NCBI GenBank assembly: GCA_903642215.1
Contig: CAHJWG010000012.1
Location: 62,001 to 126,000, forward strand
Direction: 5' to 3'
Origin: Sphingobacteriaceae bacterium
GTDB taxonomy: Bacteria; Bacteroidota; Bacteroidia; Sphingobacteriales; Sphingobacteriaceae
DNA: 64,000 bases
In this document: piece after piece, positions 8,823-17,119 of the stretch
Numbering within the stretch: the stretch's first letter is position 1
Layout of the letters: each line of letters starts with the position of its first letter
Translations under genes and position numbers: made by a program
The notes under the pieces: generated by a model
What the model saw: only the letters and a program-made list of their open reading frames with translations
Told to the model about the DNA's origin: nothing
Databases searched by the model: none

Positions 8823-9869
8823 TTACTGATACTGGATATAAACCGGCCTTGGTTTTAAAGCCAGCACTTCTTCAGGTGTCATCAAATGATTCGGAGCCTT
8901 CTTAATATCGTTTTTATAAAATAATTTAAAGCCGGTAAACTGCACCGGTTCTCCAAAAACGTGCCGGGCATAAGTTCCTTTTTTCACCTCCGGGTTGCCC
9001 CAGCCATCCATATCCATCACAAATTGTACTTCCGGGTGCAGTTTGATGTTCTGGTAATTGGTTACCATATTTTTAGTAAAACGATGCAGGATTAAAATTT
9101 TAGGCGGAAGGTTATTGGCTTTAACTAAGTTAGCCAGGTAATCACTGGCGAAGTTTACATCAGCAGCATCAAAATTCCCGATTCTGGTTCCGGGTTTTGC
9201 TCTGGTTTTCATAGAAAATTCCGGATCCATTGCAAAATGAACGTTCGGCATTTTCAGGTATTTTTCAAATAAAGGCAACTCCGTTTGTATGGTACTCAGC
9301 GCAACCTGCACATCCAGAAAAACCAAAGCATTGCGTGTTTTAGCCATCATTATTATAGAATCCAGCTGGCTAAAAGGCATCCGGGAACGGAACATACCGT
9401 CGTTTCCGCTATCTGCCTGGGCAACAATAGCAATCAGGTGCAACGCAGGGATAACCGGCGTTGCCGGGTCGGCTTTTGTCCATTTTGCTACTTCGCCATC
9501 CAGTTTTTTAAGCATTTCATTTGGTGGCAATTCGCCTAAAATCCCCATTCTTTTAGAGTACAAATTGCCATAAAAAGCAACGATGCGGTTATACGGGAAT
9601 ATGGCACCGGCTAACGGATAAGGTGCTTTTTTTACCGGCCAGTTTCCGGTAAGATCACCGTTTGCCAGTTTTTTCATCAGCGAATCATATTGCAGCTGGT
9701 TGACTGCCGGAAGGGAAATCTTTTTTTTAGTTGTGGTATCTTTTGCCGGAGAGGCAATGTTAACAGAACTTATTTTCCCGGCTTCAGTGCTTTCGCTGCT
9801 ATTGATCAACAGTGAAAATACGGTTACACCGATAGATATAGTATAAAATACATTTTTTATGCTCATCAT
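8823..9869 (-). CDS. Exported protein of unknown function
   Basis: I do not recognise a named family. The reading frame is open to 9965, but the first ATG pair (9869 and 9866) gives MMSIKNVFYTISIGVTVF, a usual signal sequence, so I start there. A low-complexity linker rich in S, T and K (to about residue 70) precedes a compact domain with AIFPYNRIVAFYGN, a LHLIAIVAQADSG strand, ALVFLDVQ, HFAMDPEFSM, KILILHRFT and VQFVMDMDGWGNP. The series of strand-like segments ending in acidic residues suggests a TIM-barrel-like fold, perhaps hydrolytic. The gene is monocistronic between the tRNA terminator and a methyltransferase gene. Confidence 0.75.
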   Translation of the reverse strand: MMSIKNVFYTISIGVTVFSLLINSSESTEAGKISSVNIASPAKDTTTKKKISLPAVNQLQYDSLMKKLANGDLTGNWPVKKAPYPLAGAIFPYNRIVAFYGNLYSKRMGILGELPPNEMLKKLDGEVAKWTKADPATPVIPALHLIAIVAQADSGNDGMFRSRMPFSQLDSIIMMAKTRNALVFLDVQVALSTIQTELPLFEKYLKMPNVHFAMDPEFSMKTRAKPGTRIGNFDAADVNFASDYLANLVKANNLPPKILILHRFTKNMVTNYQNIKLHPEVQFVMDMDGWGNPEVKKGTYARHVFGEPVQFTGFKLFYKNDIKKAPNHLMTPEEVLALKPRPVYIQYQ

Positions 9870-10033
9870 ATTCTGGTTTGATTTCGGCTTTACAAGAATG
9901 GAAATTATTTTTAATACAAGGTTAAGAACTTGTGCTGATACGTCTTTCCACCTTAGTAGTTTCAATATTAGTAGTTAAATTAATAACAAAATTAGCGTTT
10001 TTTAAATTTTGGAAATTAATCAAAACGGCAGAT

Positions 10034-10936
10034 TTACTTCTTAATTTCGGGCTTCTGCAAATTATTAAACTTTCCAAAAACACCAAGCGGGAGTTTGCTG
10101 CCGGCACTGGCCTGTAAGTATAATTCGCCTGTTTCCAGGTTTTTTGCTTTGGGATAAGCAGCAAGGATTAAGTTTTCTACAATTACCGAGGAAAAGCCAA
10201 GCGAATAAGTATTCAGAATCAAAAAATGTTCCTTTTCATCCAATAACTGCACCACATCGTTCATCATTTCCAGGATGTTATCTTCCAGTTTCCATTTTTC
10301 GCCATTCGGGCCGTGGCCAAAAGCAGGCGGATCCAGGATAATCCCGTTATATTTATTACTTCTTTTAAGCTCTCTTTTTACAAACTTCAGCGCATCTTCT
10401 ACCACCCAGCGGATATTATTTAAACCGGACAAAGTTTGATTTTCATTTGCCCAGGTAACCACTTGTTTAATCGAATCCACATGGGTTACCTCCGCACCTG
10501 CGGCTCTCGCAATCAGCGAAGCTGCGCCGGTGTAAGCAAATAAATTTAAGAATTTAGGCTGAGGCGTTTTTAATTTTTTAATATTGGAGGAGATATAATC
10601 CCAGTTTACAGCCTGTTCCGGGAAAACACCAACATGTTTAAAAGAAGTTAAGCCGAGGCGAAACTTAACGGAAACATCCGGATTTTGATATTCAATATGC
10701 CAGCGGTCTGATGTAGCGTTATTCTTTTTCAACCATTCACCGGAAGTAGCCGAACGGCCTTTGAATTTAATGTGATGCTGTTTTTGCCACTCATTTTCTG
10801 TTAAAGCTTTGCTCCAAACGGCTTGCGGTTCCGGCCGAATTAAGATTAGGTTTCCAAAACGTTCCAGTTTTTCAAAATTTCCGCAATCAATCAGTTCATA
10901 ATCTTTCCAGTATTGCGGCGTAAGCAGTTGAATCAT
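10034..10936 (-). CDS. Class I SAM-dependent methyltransferase, RlmI/RlmK-like
   Basis: Rossmann-fold methyltransferase resembling 23S rRNA cytosine-C5 enzymes. The SAM-binding motif is LNLFAYTGAASLIARAAGA, followed by the acidic VDSIKQVVTWANEN and the catalytic-region motif ILDPPAFGHG. The N-terminal 80 residues form a small beta domain. There is no PUA domain, so it is shorter than E. coli RlmI, and the RNA target is an inference. A form-A motif lies at 10367. Confidence 0.85.
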   Translation of the reverse strand: MIQLLTPQYWKDYELIDCGNFEKLERFGNLILIRPEPQAVWSKALTENEWQKQHHIKFKGRSATSGEWLKKNNATSDRWHIEYQNPDVSVKFRLGLTSFKHVGVFPEQAVNWDYISSNIKKLKTPQPKFLNLFAYTGAASLIARAAGAEVTHVDSIKQVVTWANENQTLSGLNNIRWVVEDALKFVKRELKRSNKYNGIILDPPAFGHGPNGEKWKLEDNILEMMNDVVQLLDEKEHFLILNTYSLGFSSVIVENLILAAYPKAKNLETGELYLQASAGSKLPLGVFGKFNNLQKPEIKK

Positions 10937-11080
10937 TGTTAGGCGAGAGGTATGAGGTGTTAGGTATGAGGTTTGCCTGTTTGATGAATAAATTTCGTAG
11001 TGATATAAAATAAATTATGGAGTAGATAATAACAAAGCGGTAATACCTCAATGCTCGTACCTCTTACCCCGAACCGCCTC
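10937..11080. repeat. Imperfect inverted repeat element rich in GAGGTATGAGG
   Basis: The left side (10944-10975) contains GAGGTATGAGG and TAGGTATGAGG in tandem. The right side (11043-11075) contains the inverted counterparts ATACCTCA and TACCTCTTACC. The same repeat class lies at 34894-35062. It fills the whole gap between the methyltransferase and ABC-transporter genes. Confidence 0.65.
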
Positions 11081-11833
11081 CTACAACTTTTCCTTTGCTG
11101 CTTCCATAAACTTACTGGCAAATACAAAGCTGTTTAGCTCCGGGTTGTCTGTATGCGCAATTTCTTTGTTTGATCCCTGCCACCATTTTTGGCCTTCATG
11201 CAGGAACAGGATATTATCGCCGATTCGCATAACCGAGTTCATATCATGTGTTACCACAACGGTTGTAATGTTATTTTCGTCGGTAATATCTTTAATCAGT
11301 TCGTCAATAACAATAGATGTTTTTGGGTCCAGGCCAGAGTTCGGTTCATCACAAAACAAATATTTTGGCTGCATAGTGATGGCACGCGCAATGCCAACAC
11401 GTTTTTTCATCCCGCCGGAAAGCTCGGATGGAAATAGTTTATTAGTGTTTTTAAGGTTGACTTTTTCCAGACAGTAATTGGCACGATCCCGTTTTTCTGA
11501 AATCGACATCTCCGTAAAAAGGTTAAGCGGGAAAATAATGTTTTCTTCCACCGTCATAGAATCGAATAAAGCCGAATTTTGAAAAAGCATCCCGATTTCT
11601 TTACGGATCGGAATACGTTGCTCAAAATCCATTTTTGTAAAATTTTCATTGCTGTATAAAACTTCTCCTTTTTCGGGTTCGTGCAAGCCAACAATACATT
11701 TTAGCAAAGTGGTTTTGCCGGAACCGGAACCGCCGATAATCAGGTTTGACATGCCCTGATTAAAAACCGCAGAAATGCCTTTCAATACGTGCTTATCGCC
11801 AAACGTTTTATTAATATCTTTAATCTCAATCAT
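11081..11833 (-). CDS. ABC transporter ATP-binding protein, MlaF-like
   Basis: ATPase of a phospholipid/Mla-type ABC importer. Walker A GGSGSGKTT, signature LSGGMKKR, Walker B YLFCDEPNSGLD and the H-loop VTHDM are all present. The frame is open to 11866, but the ATG at 11833 (MIEIKDINKTFG) matches the family start and overlaps the permease stop as ATGA. That coupling indicates co-translation with the MlaE-like gene. The MlaD-type substrate-binding partner is not adjacent. Confidence 0.9.
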   Translation of the reverse strand: MIEIKDINKTFGDKHVLKGISAVFNQGMSNLIIGGSGSGKTTLLKCIVGLHEPEKGEVLYSNENFTKMDFEQRIPIRKEIGMLFQNSALFDSMTVEENIIFPLNLFTEMSISEKRDRANYCLEKVNLKNTNKLFPSELSGGMKKRVGIARAITMQPKYLFCDEPNSGLDPKTSIVIDELIKDITDENNITTVVVTHDMNSVMRIGDNILFLHEGQKWWQGSNKEIAHTDNPELNSFVFASKFMEAAKEKL

Positions 11834-12564
11834 AACATCAATTGGGCTATCAAATAATCGGCACACAAAATAATTATACAGCTCATCACCACGCCACGGG
11901 TGCTGGCCTGGCCAACTTCCAGCGCACCGCCGGAAGTATAATAACCTTGATAAGCAGAAACGCTGGTGATGATAAACGCAAAAACCAAAGCTTTTATCAA
12001 AGCAATCCGTGCAAAAAGCGGGTTAAAATCTGTTGTTAAACCAATTATAAAATCATTCGGAGAAACTGCACCTGAGGCGGAACCTGCAATGTAACCACCA
12101 AATAACGACAGGCAAACAGAAAGTATAATCAGCAACGGAAACATGGTAACGCCACCGATTATTTTCGGTAAAATTAAATAGCCCGGCGCATTTACGCCCA
12201 TAATTTCCAAGGCATCAATTTGTTCGGTTACACGCATAGTGCCGATTTGAGAAGCAATACTGGAACCAACCCTCCCGGCTAAAACCAGCGAAGTAATTGT
12301 TGGGCTAAACTCTAAAATGGCCGAATCACGCGTAATCCCGCCGATGATAGAACGCGGGATTAAATTACTAACTAACTGAAAAGCAGTTTGTACGGTAGAT
12401 ACCGCGCCGATAAAAACCGAAATAATACAAACGATACCGAGCGAACCGATGCCGATAGAAACCATTTCGCGCATAATTTCGCTCCAGTAAACTTTAAATT
12501 TTTCGGGCTTTTTAAAGCTCGCCTGCAGCAATAAAATATATTTGCCTAAATGCGTGAAGATCAT
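11830..12564 (-). CDS. MlaE-family lipid ABC transporter permease
   Basis: Permease with five or six hydrophobic segments and the family core: IGAVSTVQTAFQL, the REVS-like segment FSPTITSLVLAGRVGSSIAS, TEQIDALEIMGVNAPGYLI and QGYYTSGGALEVG. It works with the ATPase encoded directly downstream (4-nt overlap) in lipid transport across the inner membrane to keep outer-membrane asymmetry, by analogy with Mla systems. The start has 69 bp to the divergent SDR gene. Confidence 0.9.
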   Translation of the reverse strand: MIFTHLGKYILLLQASFKKPEKFKVYWSEIMREMVSIGIGSLGIVCIISVFIGAVSTVQTAFQLVSNLIPRSIIGGITRDSAILEFSPTITSLVLAGRVGSSIASQIGTMRVTEQIDALEIMGVNAPGYLILPKIIGGVTMFPLLIILSVCLSLFGGYIAGSASGAVSPNDFIIGLTTDFNPLFARIALIKALVFAFIITSVSAYQGYYTSGGALEVGQASTRGVVMSCIIILCADYLIAQLML

Positions 12565-12633
12565 TTTAAAATTTTTTTTAAAAATACATTTTTTCAGTTT
12601 AAGAGCTGATGCTGATTTTGGCTAATTTTATCC

Positions 12634-13338
12634 ATGCAAAACGCAATTATAACCGGCGCCACCAAAGGAATTGGATTGGCAATTGCCAAAACTCTGGCCA
12701 GAGAAGGCATTAACCTGGCAATATGTTCCAGAAATAACGATGATTTATTATCGGTAAAAGAAGCATTGCTGCAAATTAATCCTTCCGTAAAAATTTTTAT
12801 TTACGTTGCAGATTGTAGTTTACGTGCCGATGTACTCGCTTTTGCCGCCGCAGCAGAGCAGGAATTGCAATCGGTAGAAATTTTAATTAATAACGCCGGG
12901 CTGTTTTTACCGGGAAGTATTTTGGAGGAACAAGAAAATGCCTTGCAAAAACAGCTGGATTTGAACCTGCTGGCCGGTTACGAACTGTATCGTTTTTTTG
13001 GTAAAAAACTGATGGCTGCACGCGCCGGCCACATCTTTAATATTTGCTCGGTCGCCTCCAAAAAAGTTGTTGTAAATGCGGGCAGTTATTCTGTAACAAA
13101 GTTTGCGCAGCTCGGTCTTAATCATATAATGCGCGAAGAAATGAAGGCTTATCAGGTAAAAGTAACCGCTATATTGCCCGGCTCGACCCTAACAGATTCC
13201 TGGAACGGAACGACGGTTCCCCCGGAAAAATTTGTTTTGCCGGAAGATGTTGCCGCTGCCATATTAAGCTGTTTGAAAATGAGTGCAGGTGCCAATGTGG
13301 ATGAACTGATTATCCGCACGGCAACAGGAGAAATTTAA
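12634..13338 (+). CDS. Short-chain dehydrogenase/reductase
   Basis: NAD(P)-dependent oxidoreductase of the classical SDR type. The TGATKGIG cofactor motif is at residues 8-15, NNAG is present, and the active site shows a Ser upstream of YSVTK. The CSRN segment after beta2 suggests NADP preference. At 234 aa it resembles 3-ketoacyl-ACP-reductase-like SDRs, but the substrate is not known. A form-A motif encodes VKEA near residue 43. Confidence 0.88.
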   Translation: MQNAIITGATKGIGLAIAKTLAREGINLAICSRNNDDLLSVKEALLQINPSVKIFIYVADCSLRADVLAFAAAAEQELQSVEILINNAGLFLPGSILEEQENALQKQLDLNLLAGYELYRFFGKKLMAARAGHIFNICSVASKKVVVNAGSYSVTKFAQLGLNHIMREEMKAYQVKVTAILPGSTLTDSWNGTTVPPEKFVLPEDVAAAILSCLKMSAGANVDELIIRTATGEI

Positions 13339-13359
13339 AAAATAATTATAAAAAAGCTC

Positions 13360-13866
13360 ATGGAAAAGAAATTGTATCGGAACGAACATCGGAAAGTTAT
13401 TGCTGGCGTTTGCGCCGGCCTGGCCGATTATTTTAACGTAGATGTAATTATTGTACGTTTACTTTTTGTGTTAACGCTGATTTATCATGGCGGCGGCACG
13501 CTGGCATACATCGTTTTATGGATTGTAATGCCGAGAAGCAATGCCTTAGATAATCCGGTTGTTGATTATACCGTGCCTGATGGAAACCGTCCGTTTCAAG
13601 CCGCAGGCAACCGGAAAAATAATAAAAACCTAGCCCAGATCGGCGGTAGCGTATTGATTTTGCTGGGTGTTTTTTTTCTGCTGGATCAGTTCGACATCAT
13701 CCCGTACTGGTTTAATTTTGAGCAGTTCTGGCCGGTTATTCTGGTGGTTATCGGTATCGGTTTGATTTTTCGCTCTCAAAATAAAACGGCCGGGCAAGCA
13801 ACAGCCATTGATAAAAAAGAAGACTGGTCTGGCATCAATCCAAACGATCAAACAAAAGATATTTAA
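13360..13866 (+). CDS. PspC domain membrane protein
   Basis: The N-terminal 60 residues form a PspC domain (KLYRNEHRKVIAGVCAGLAD, then a hydrophobic helix ending in IVMPRS). A second half has two further hydrophobic segments of the LiaI/LiaF type (GGSVLILLGVFFLLDQF, FWPVILVVIGIGLIF). PspC proteins act in envelope-stress sensing. It is followed after 3 bp by a LiaF-like gene, so the pair probably works together. Confidence 0.88.
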   Translation: MEKKLYRNEHRKVIAGVCAGLADYFNVDVIIVRLLFVLTLIYHGGGTLAYIVLWIVMPRSNALDNPVVDYTVPDGNRPFQAAGNRKNNKNLAQIGGSVLILLGVFFLLDQFDIIPYWFNFEQFWPVILVVIGIGLIFRSQNKTAGQATAIDKKEDWSGINPNDQTKDI

Positions 13867-13869
13867 ATC

Positions 13870-14841
13870 ATGAAACGCGATAGGTTAATTACCGGTTTGC
13901 TGCTGCTGGGCATCGGCATACTGTTTTTACTGGATAATTTTAATGTGATTAATTTTCACTGGGCAAATATCATCAGCCTTTGGCCGCTTTTTTTGATTAT
14001 CAGCGGCGTAAACCTGGTTTTCTCGCATTACCATTCCAACAATGCCACGTTGATAAAAGTGCTGGTTTTTGCAGCGGTGTTTGCATTGGTTATTTACCGT
14101 GGAAGTATGCCTGCTGATAATCATTTCTGGAACCGCCACTTTAACAATAACGCTTTTTTTAATGATGATAATGACGACGACGATGAGGATAAAAACGTGG
14201 TAAAACTGGAAGGCAGCAGCACCTACAACGAACCTTACACACCAAAAGTAAAAGTTGCCGGTTTAAACCTGCGCGGCGGCGGCACAACTTACACTTTGCG
14301 TGATACCACGACCGAACTTTTTAGTGCAGCTACGCACGAATTATCCGGCAGGTTTTTGTTTAACACAACGGCAGCAGACTCCGGGAAAATAATTAATTTT
14401 AACATGCGCAACTCCGGAAATTCTTTTAACTGGGATAGCGATAAAGGCAACGAGGCCAACATCAAACTAAACCCTAAGCCGGAATGGAATATTGATATTG
14501 CCGCCGGTGCCAGCAAAATGGATCTGGATTTAACTAAGTTTAAAGTGAGGAGTTTGCATGTAAAAGGAGGCGCAACTTCGATGGATGTAAAATTAGGCCA
14601 GCCAACCAGCAACAATACAATGGTTGAAATTTCTACCGGCGTTTCCGAAGTAAACATCAGCGTTCCTGCCGGCGCAGCCTGCCATATCAACAGTAAAACG
14701 GGTTTGTCCTCAAAATCTTTTGACGGATTTGATGCTAAAAATGACGGCGAATACGAAACGCGGGGTTTTACTGCCGCACCTAAAAAAATCTACCTCAATT
14801 TGAAAGGCGGAATTTCAGATTTTAGTGTGAAAAGATATTAA
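13870..14841 (+). CDS. LiaF-like membrane protein with C-terminal beta domain
   Basis: The first 80 residues carry hydrophobic segments typical of the LiaI-LiaF transmembrane region (LITGLLLLGIGILFLLDNFN). A low-complexity acidic N/D run (residues about 90-110) links to an extracytoplasmic repeat-like beta domain (toast-rack type) ending SDFSVKRY. It is co-oriented with the PspC gene and likely part of the same envelope-stress unit. The function is inferred from domain context only. Confidence 0.82.
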   Translation: MKRDRLITGLLLLGIGILFLLDNFNVINFHWANIISLWPLFLIISGVNLVFSHYHSNNATLIKVLVFAAVFALVIYRGSMPADNHFWNRHFNNNAFFNDDNDDDDEDKNVVKLEGSSTYNEPYTPKVKVAGLNLRGGGTTYTLRDTTTELFSAATHELSGRFLFNTTAADSGKIINFNMRNSGNSFNWDSDKGNEANIKLNPKPEWNIDIAAGASKMDLDLTKFKVRSLHVKGGATSMDVKLGQPTSNNTMVEISTGVSEVNISVPAGAACHINSKTGLSSKSFDGFDAKNDGEYETRGFTAAPKKIYLNLKGGISDFSVKRY

Positions 14842-14878
14842 AAGAAAAACTCTGCTATGTGTAATCTGCTATGTGTAA

Positions 14879-14916
14879 GTCGATGCTGTTTTTATGCCGA
14901 TAAAAACAGTATCGAC
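14879..14916. terminator. Bidirectional palindrome built from two B motifs
   Basis: A near-perfect palindrome: GTCGATGCTGTTTTTAT pairs with ATAAAAACAGTATCGAC (one G-T change) around GCCG. Each arm is a complete form-B motif. It sits between convergent genes and could terminate both. Confidence 0.8.
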
Positions 14917-15022
14917 TTTATCATTTTTAACGAATAGAAATCTTCGTTCAATTTAATACCGGTAAAAATAATATATGATTTAATTGATCAGCAAAAAACG
15001 TTTTTATATACACTTCTTTTAG

Positions 15023-15394
15023 CTACCATTTTTTGAAGATTACAAACACGGCCAGCACGATTAATCCAAAACCCGCTAAATGGTTCCAGCCCAATTTTTC
15101 TGTTTTGAAAAAGAGTAAAGTGAAAACCATGAAAACGGTTAAAGTAATAGCTTCCTGTATAGTTTTTAGCTGAACTAAGCTAAACGGGCCGCCGTTTTTA
15201 TCGTAGCCACCTTCATTTGCCGGAACCTGGAACAGATATTCAAAAAAAGCCATTCCCCAACTAATTAAAATCACGGTGAAAAGTCCGAGGTTTTTTCCCC
15301 AGGAAAAATCTTTAAAACGAAGATGGCCGTACCAGGCAAACGTCATGAAAGTATTGGAAATGGTTAAAAAAATAATGGTTTTTAATCCGCGCAT
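15023..15394 (-). CDS. DMT family protein (DUF486)
   Basis: Small four-helix membrane protein (123 aa). Segments such as FFEYLFQVPANEGGY and FSLVQLKTIQEAITLTVFM are the conserved middle of DUF486, a drug/metabolite-transporter-like family of unknown substrate. It is monocistronic. The stop codon adjoins a near match of the dispersed motif (15011-15021). Confidence 0.88.
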   Translation of the reverse strand: MRGLKTIIFLTISNTFMTFAWYGHLRFKDFSWGKNLGLFTVILISWGMAFFEYLFQVPANEGGYDKNGGPFSLVQLKTIQEAITLTVFMVFTLLFFKTEKLGWNHLAGFGLIVLAVFVIFKKW

Positions 15395-15508
15395 AAACTT
15401 AAAATAATCTGTTTGCTAAAATACAAATCCGTTTGTTTTAGGCAGATGCAAGCGTAAGTAAAAACATTCATCCGTTTGAAAAGTTAAAATTAGATTCTAT
15501 TTCTATTT

Positions 15509-16828
15509 ATGAATTTCATTTTTCAGCCCAAATTTCGGATTGCCGCCTGGATGCTTCTTTTAACTACTATTTTTTCGTGTAACAGCATTGGCCCGGCAGG
15601 TTTGTTTAAAAAGATGTCTCCGCATGAAACTTATGGAAACCGTTTAAAAACTGCCGGCCTGCAGCAAACAGCAATGGGCGGTTTGTGGTTGCAAACGGCA
15701 GATCAAAGTTTAGGTAAAGCGTTGCACATCAGCATCCCATATAAAGAAACCGGTTTTTTTGCAGCAGAACGCATCCAGGCAGCTACTTTTCAGTTTGCGG
15801 CCAAAAGAGGGGAGAAGCTGTACATCAGCCTCAGCAAAAATCCGGCACAAAATTTTAATGTTTTTGTAGATATCTGGCAGCAATCGAACTTAAACCGTGT
15901 ACTTGCTTTTGCCGATACCACCGGGAAACCTTTGTTGGTAGAGGTAAAACAGGATGGCATTTACCTGCTTCGTTTACAACCCGAATTGTTGCGCAGCGGC
16001 GAATACACGCTTACAATCCAATCCGGGCCGGCACTTGCTTTTCCGGTTGCCGAATCCGGTAAACCTAATATCGGCAGTTTTTTTGGTGTTGATCGTGATG
16101 GCGGAAGCCGCAAGCATGAAGGCATCGATATTTTCGCCAAAAAAGGAACGCCTGCTTTAGCTGCTGTTAACGGAACTGCGCAGCCGGGCGAAAATAAGTT
16201 AGGCGGAAAAGTAGTTTTCATACGCCCGGATGATGCGGATTACACCTTGTATTATGCGCACTTGGATTCGCAATTGGTGCATAACGGACAACATGTTTTA
16301 GTTGGAGATACGGTTGGATTGGTGGGCAATACCGGCAATGCGCGTACTACGCCATCACATCTGCATTTCGGGATTTATACCAACGGCGGTGCGGTTAATC
16401 CGCTCACTTTTGTGGCTCCGATTACTAAAAAACCGGAAGCAATTACCGCTTCTTTAAAAAACCTGAACGCGACCGTTCGCACGGAAAACCGCAGCAGATT
16501 ATATACAGAACCTACCGAAAAAGCATCGGTAAAAGAAGCATTGCCCGAAGGAACGGCTTTACATGTTGATGCCGCTGCCAAAAGTTTTTACAAGGTAACG
16601 CTGCCAAACGGACAAGCTGGTTATTTAAGCAGCAAAGCCGTCAGTTCTGTAAATGCGCCTTTAAAAAAGCTGGTTTTAAAAACGCAGCAGCCTTTGTACA
16701 ATCAGCCGGATACTTTATCGCCTAAAAAATTGATTTTAACAGCCGGCAAACCTGTAAATGTGCTGGCTAATTTTGAAGCTTTTTATCTGGTGGAAGATGG
16801 GAATGAAACAGGTTGGGTGAGGAAGTAG
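15509..16828 (+). CDS. M23 family metallopeptidase lipoprotein with SH3-like C-terminus
   Basis: Cell-wall endopeptidase candidate. The signal peptide ends in lipobox IFSC (Cys24). Residues about 60-170 form a beta-rich domain. The M23 zinc site is present: HEGIDIF (HxxxD), YYAHLDSQ and HLHFGIY. Two SH3-like modules follow (RLYTEPTEKASVKEALP and LYNQPDTLSPKK). Such enzymes cleave peptidoglycan cross-bridges at the outer-membrane side. A form-A motif encodes MLLL in the signal peptide and another encodes VKEA in the first SH3 module. Confidence 0.9.
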   Translation: MNFIFQPKFRIAAWMLLLTTIFSCNSIGPAGLFKKMSPHETYGNRLKTAGLQQTAMGGLWLQTADQSLGKALHISIPYKETGFFAAERIQAATFQFAAKRGEKLYISLSKNPAQNFNVFVDIWQQSNLNRVLAFADTTGKPLLVEVKQDGIYLLRLQPELLRSGEYTLTIQSGPALAFPVAESGKPNIGSFFGVDRDGGSRKHEGIDIFAKKGTPALAAVNGTAQPGENKLGGKVVFIRPDDADYTLYYAHLDSQLVHNGQHVLVGDTVGLVGNTGNARTTPSHLHFGIYTNGGAVNPLTFVAPITKKPEAITASLKNLNATVRTENRSRLYTEPTEKASVKEALPEGTALHVDAAAKSFYKVTLPNGQAGYLSSKAVSSVNAPLKKLVLKTQQPLYNQPDTLSPKKLILTAGKPVNVLANFEAFYLVEDGNETGWVRK

Positions 16829-16855
16829 AAAATTGTTTTTGTACTTTTTGTAATC

Positions 16856-16930
16856 TCGACCAAAGGGAAAGATCTTCTTTCAAACAATACGAGTTCAATC
16901 GCTTTAAAGAAGATTTCTCCCTTTGGTCGA
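16856..16930. repeat. Inverted repeat of the TCTCCCTTTGGTCGA family
   Basis: Arms 16856-16880 and 16906-16930 are nearly exact reverse complements (right arm ends CTCCCTTTGGTCGA). A half copy lies at 56970-57003 and a degenerate one near 47474. The position just after the M23 gene also allows a terminator role. Confidence 0.75.
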
Positions 16931-17044
16931 AATGATAGGAACTTCATCTAAAATTTTAAGGATTAAAACGATAACATCTCGGAGAAACTTCCAATACAGC
17001 ACCTGCTTTTTTGTGCCGATGATAGATATTACAAAAACAGTTGA

Positions 17045-17110
17045 TGCTTCTTTTAACAGCTAAAATTTGTTATTTATATGTTTACAAGTTTTTTGGTGAT
17101 AAAAGAAGTA
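17045..17110. repeat. Facing pair of A motifs
   Basis: TGCTTCTTTTA at 17045-17055 and TAAAAGAAGTA at 17100-17110 face each other across 44 nt in the gap before the GH1-like gene stop. Confidence 0.8.
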
Positions 17111-17119
17111 TTGCAAATT

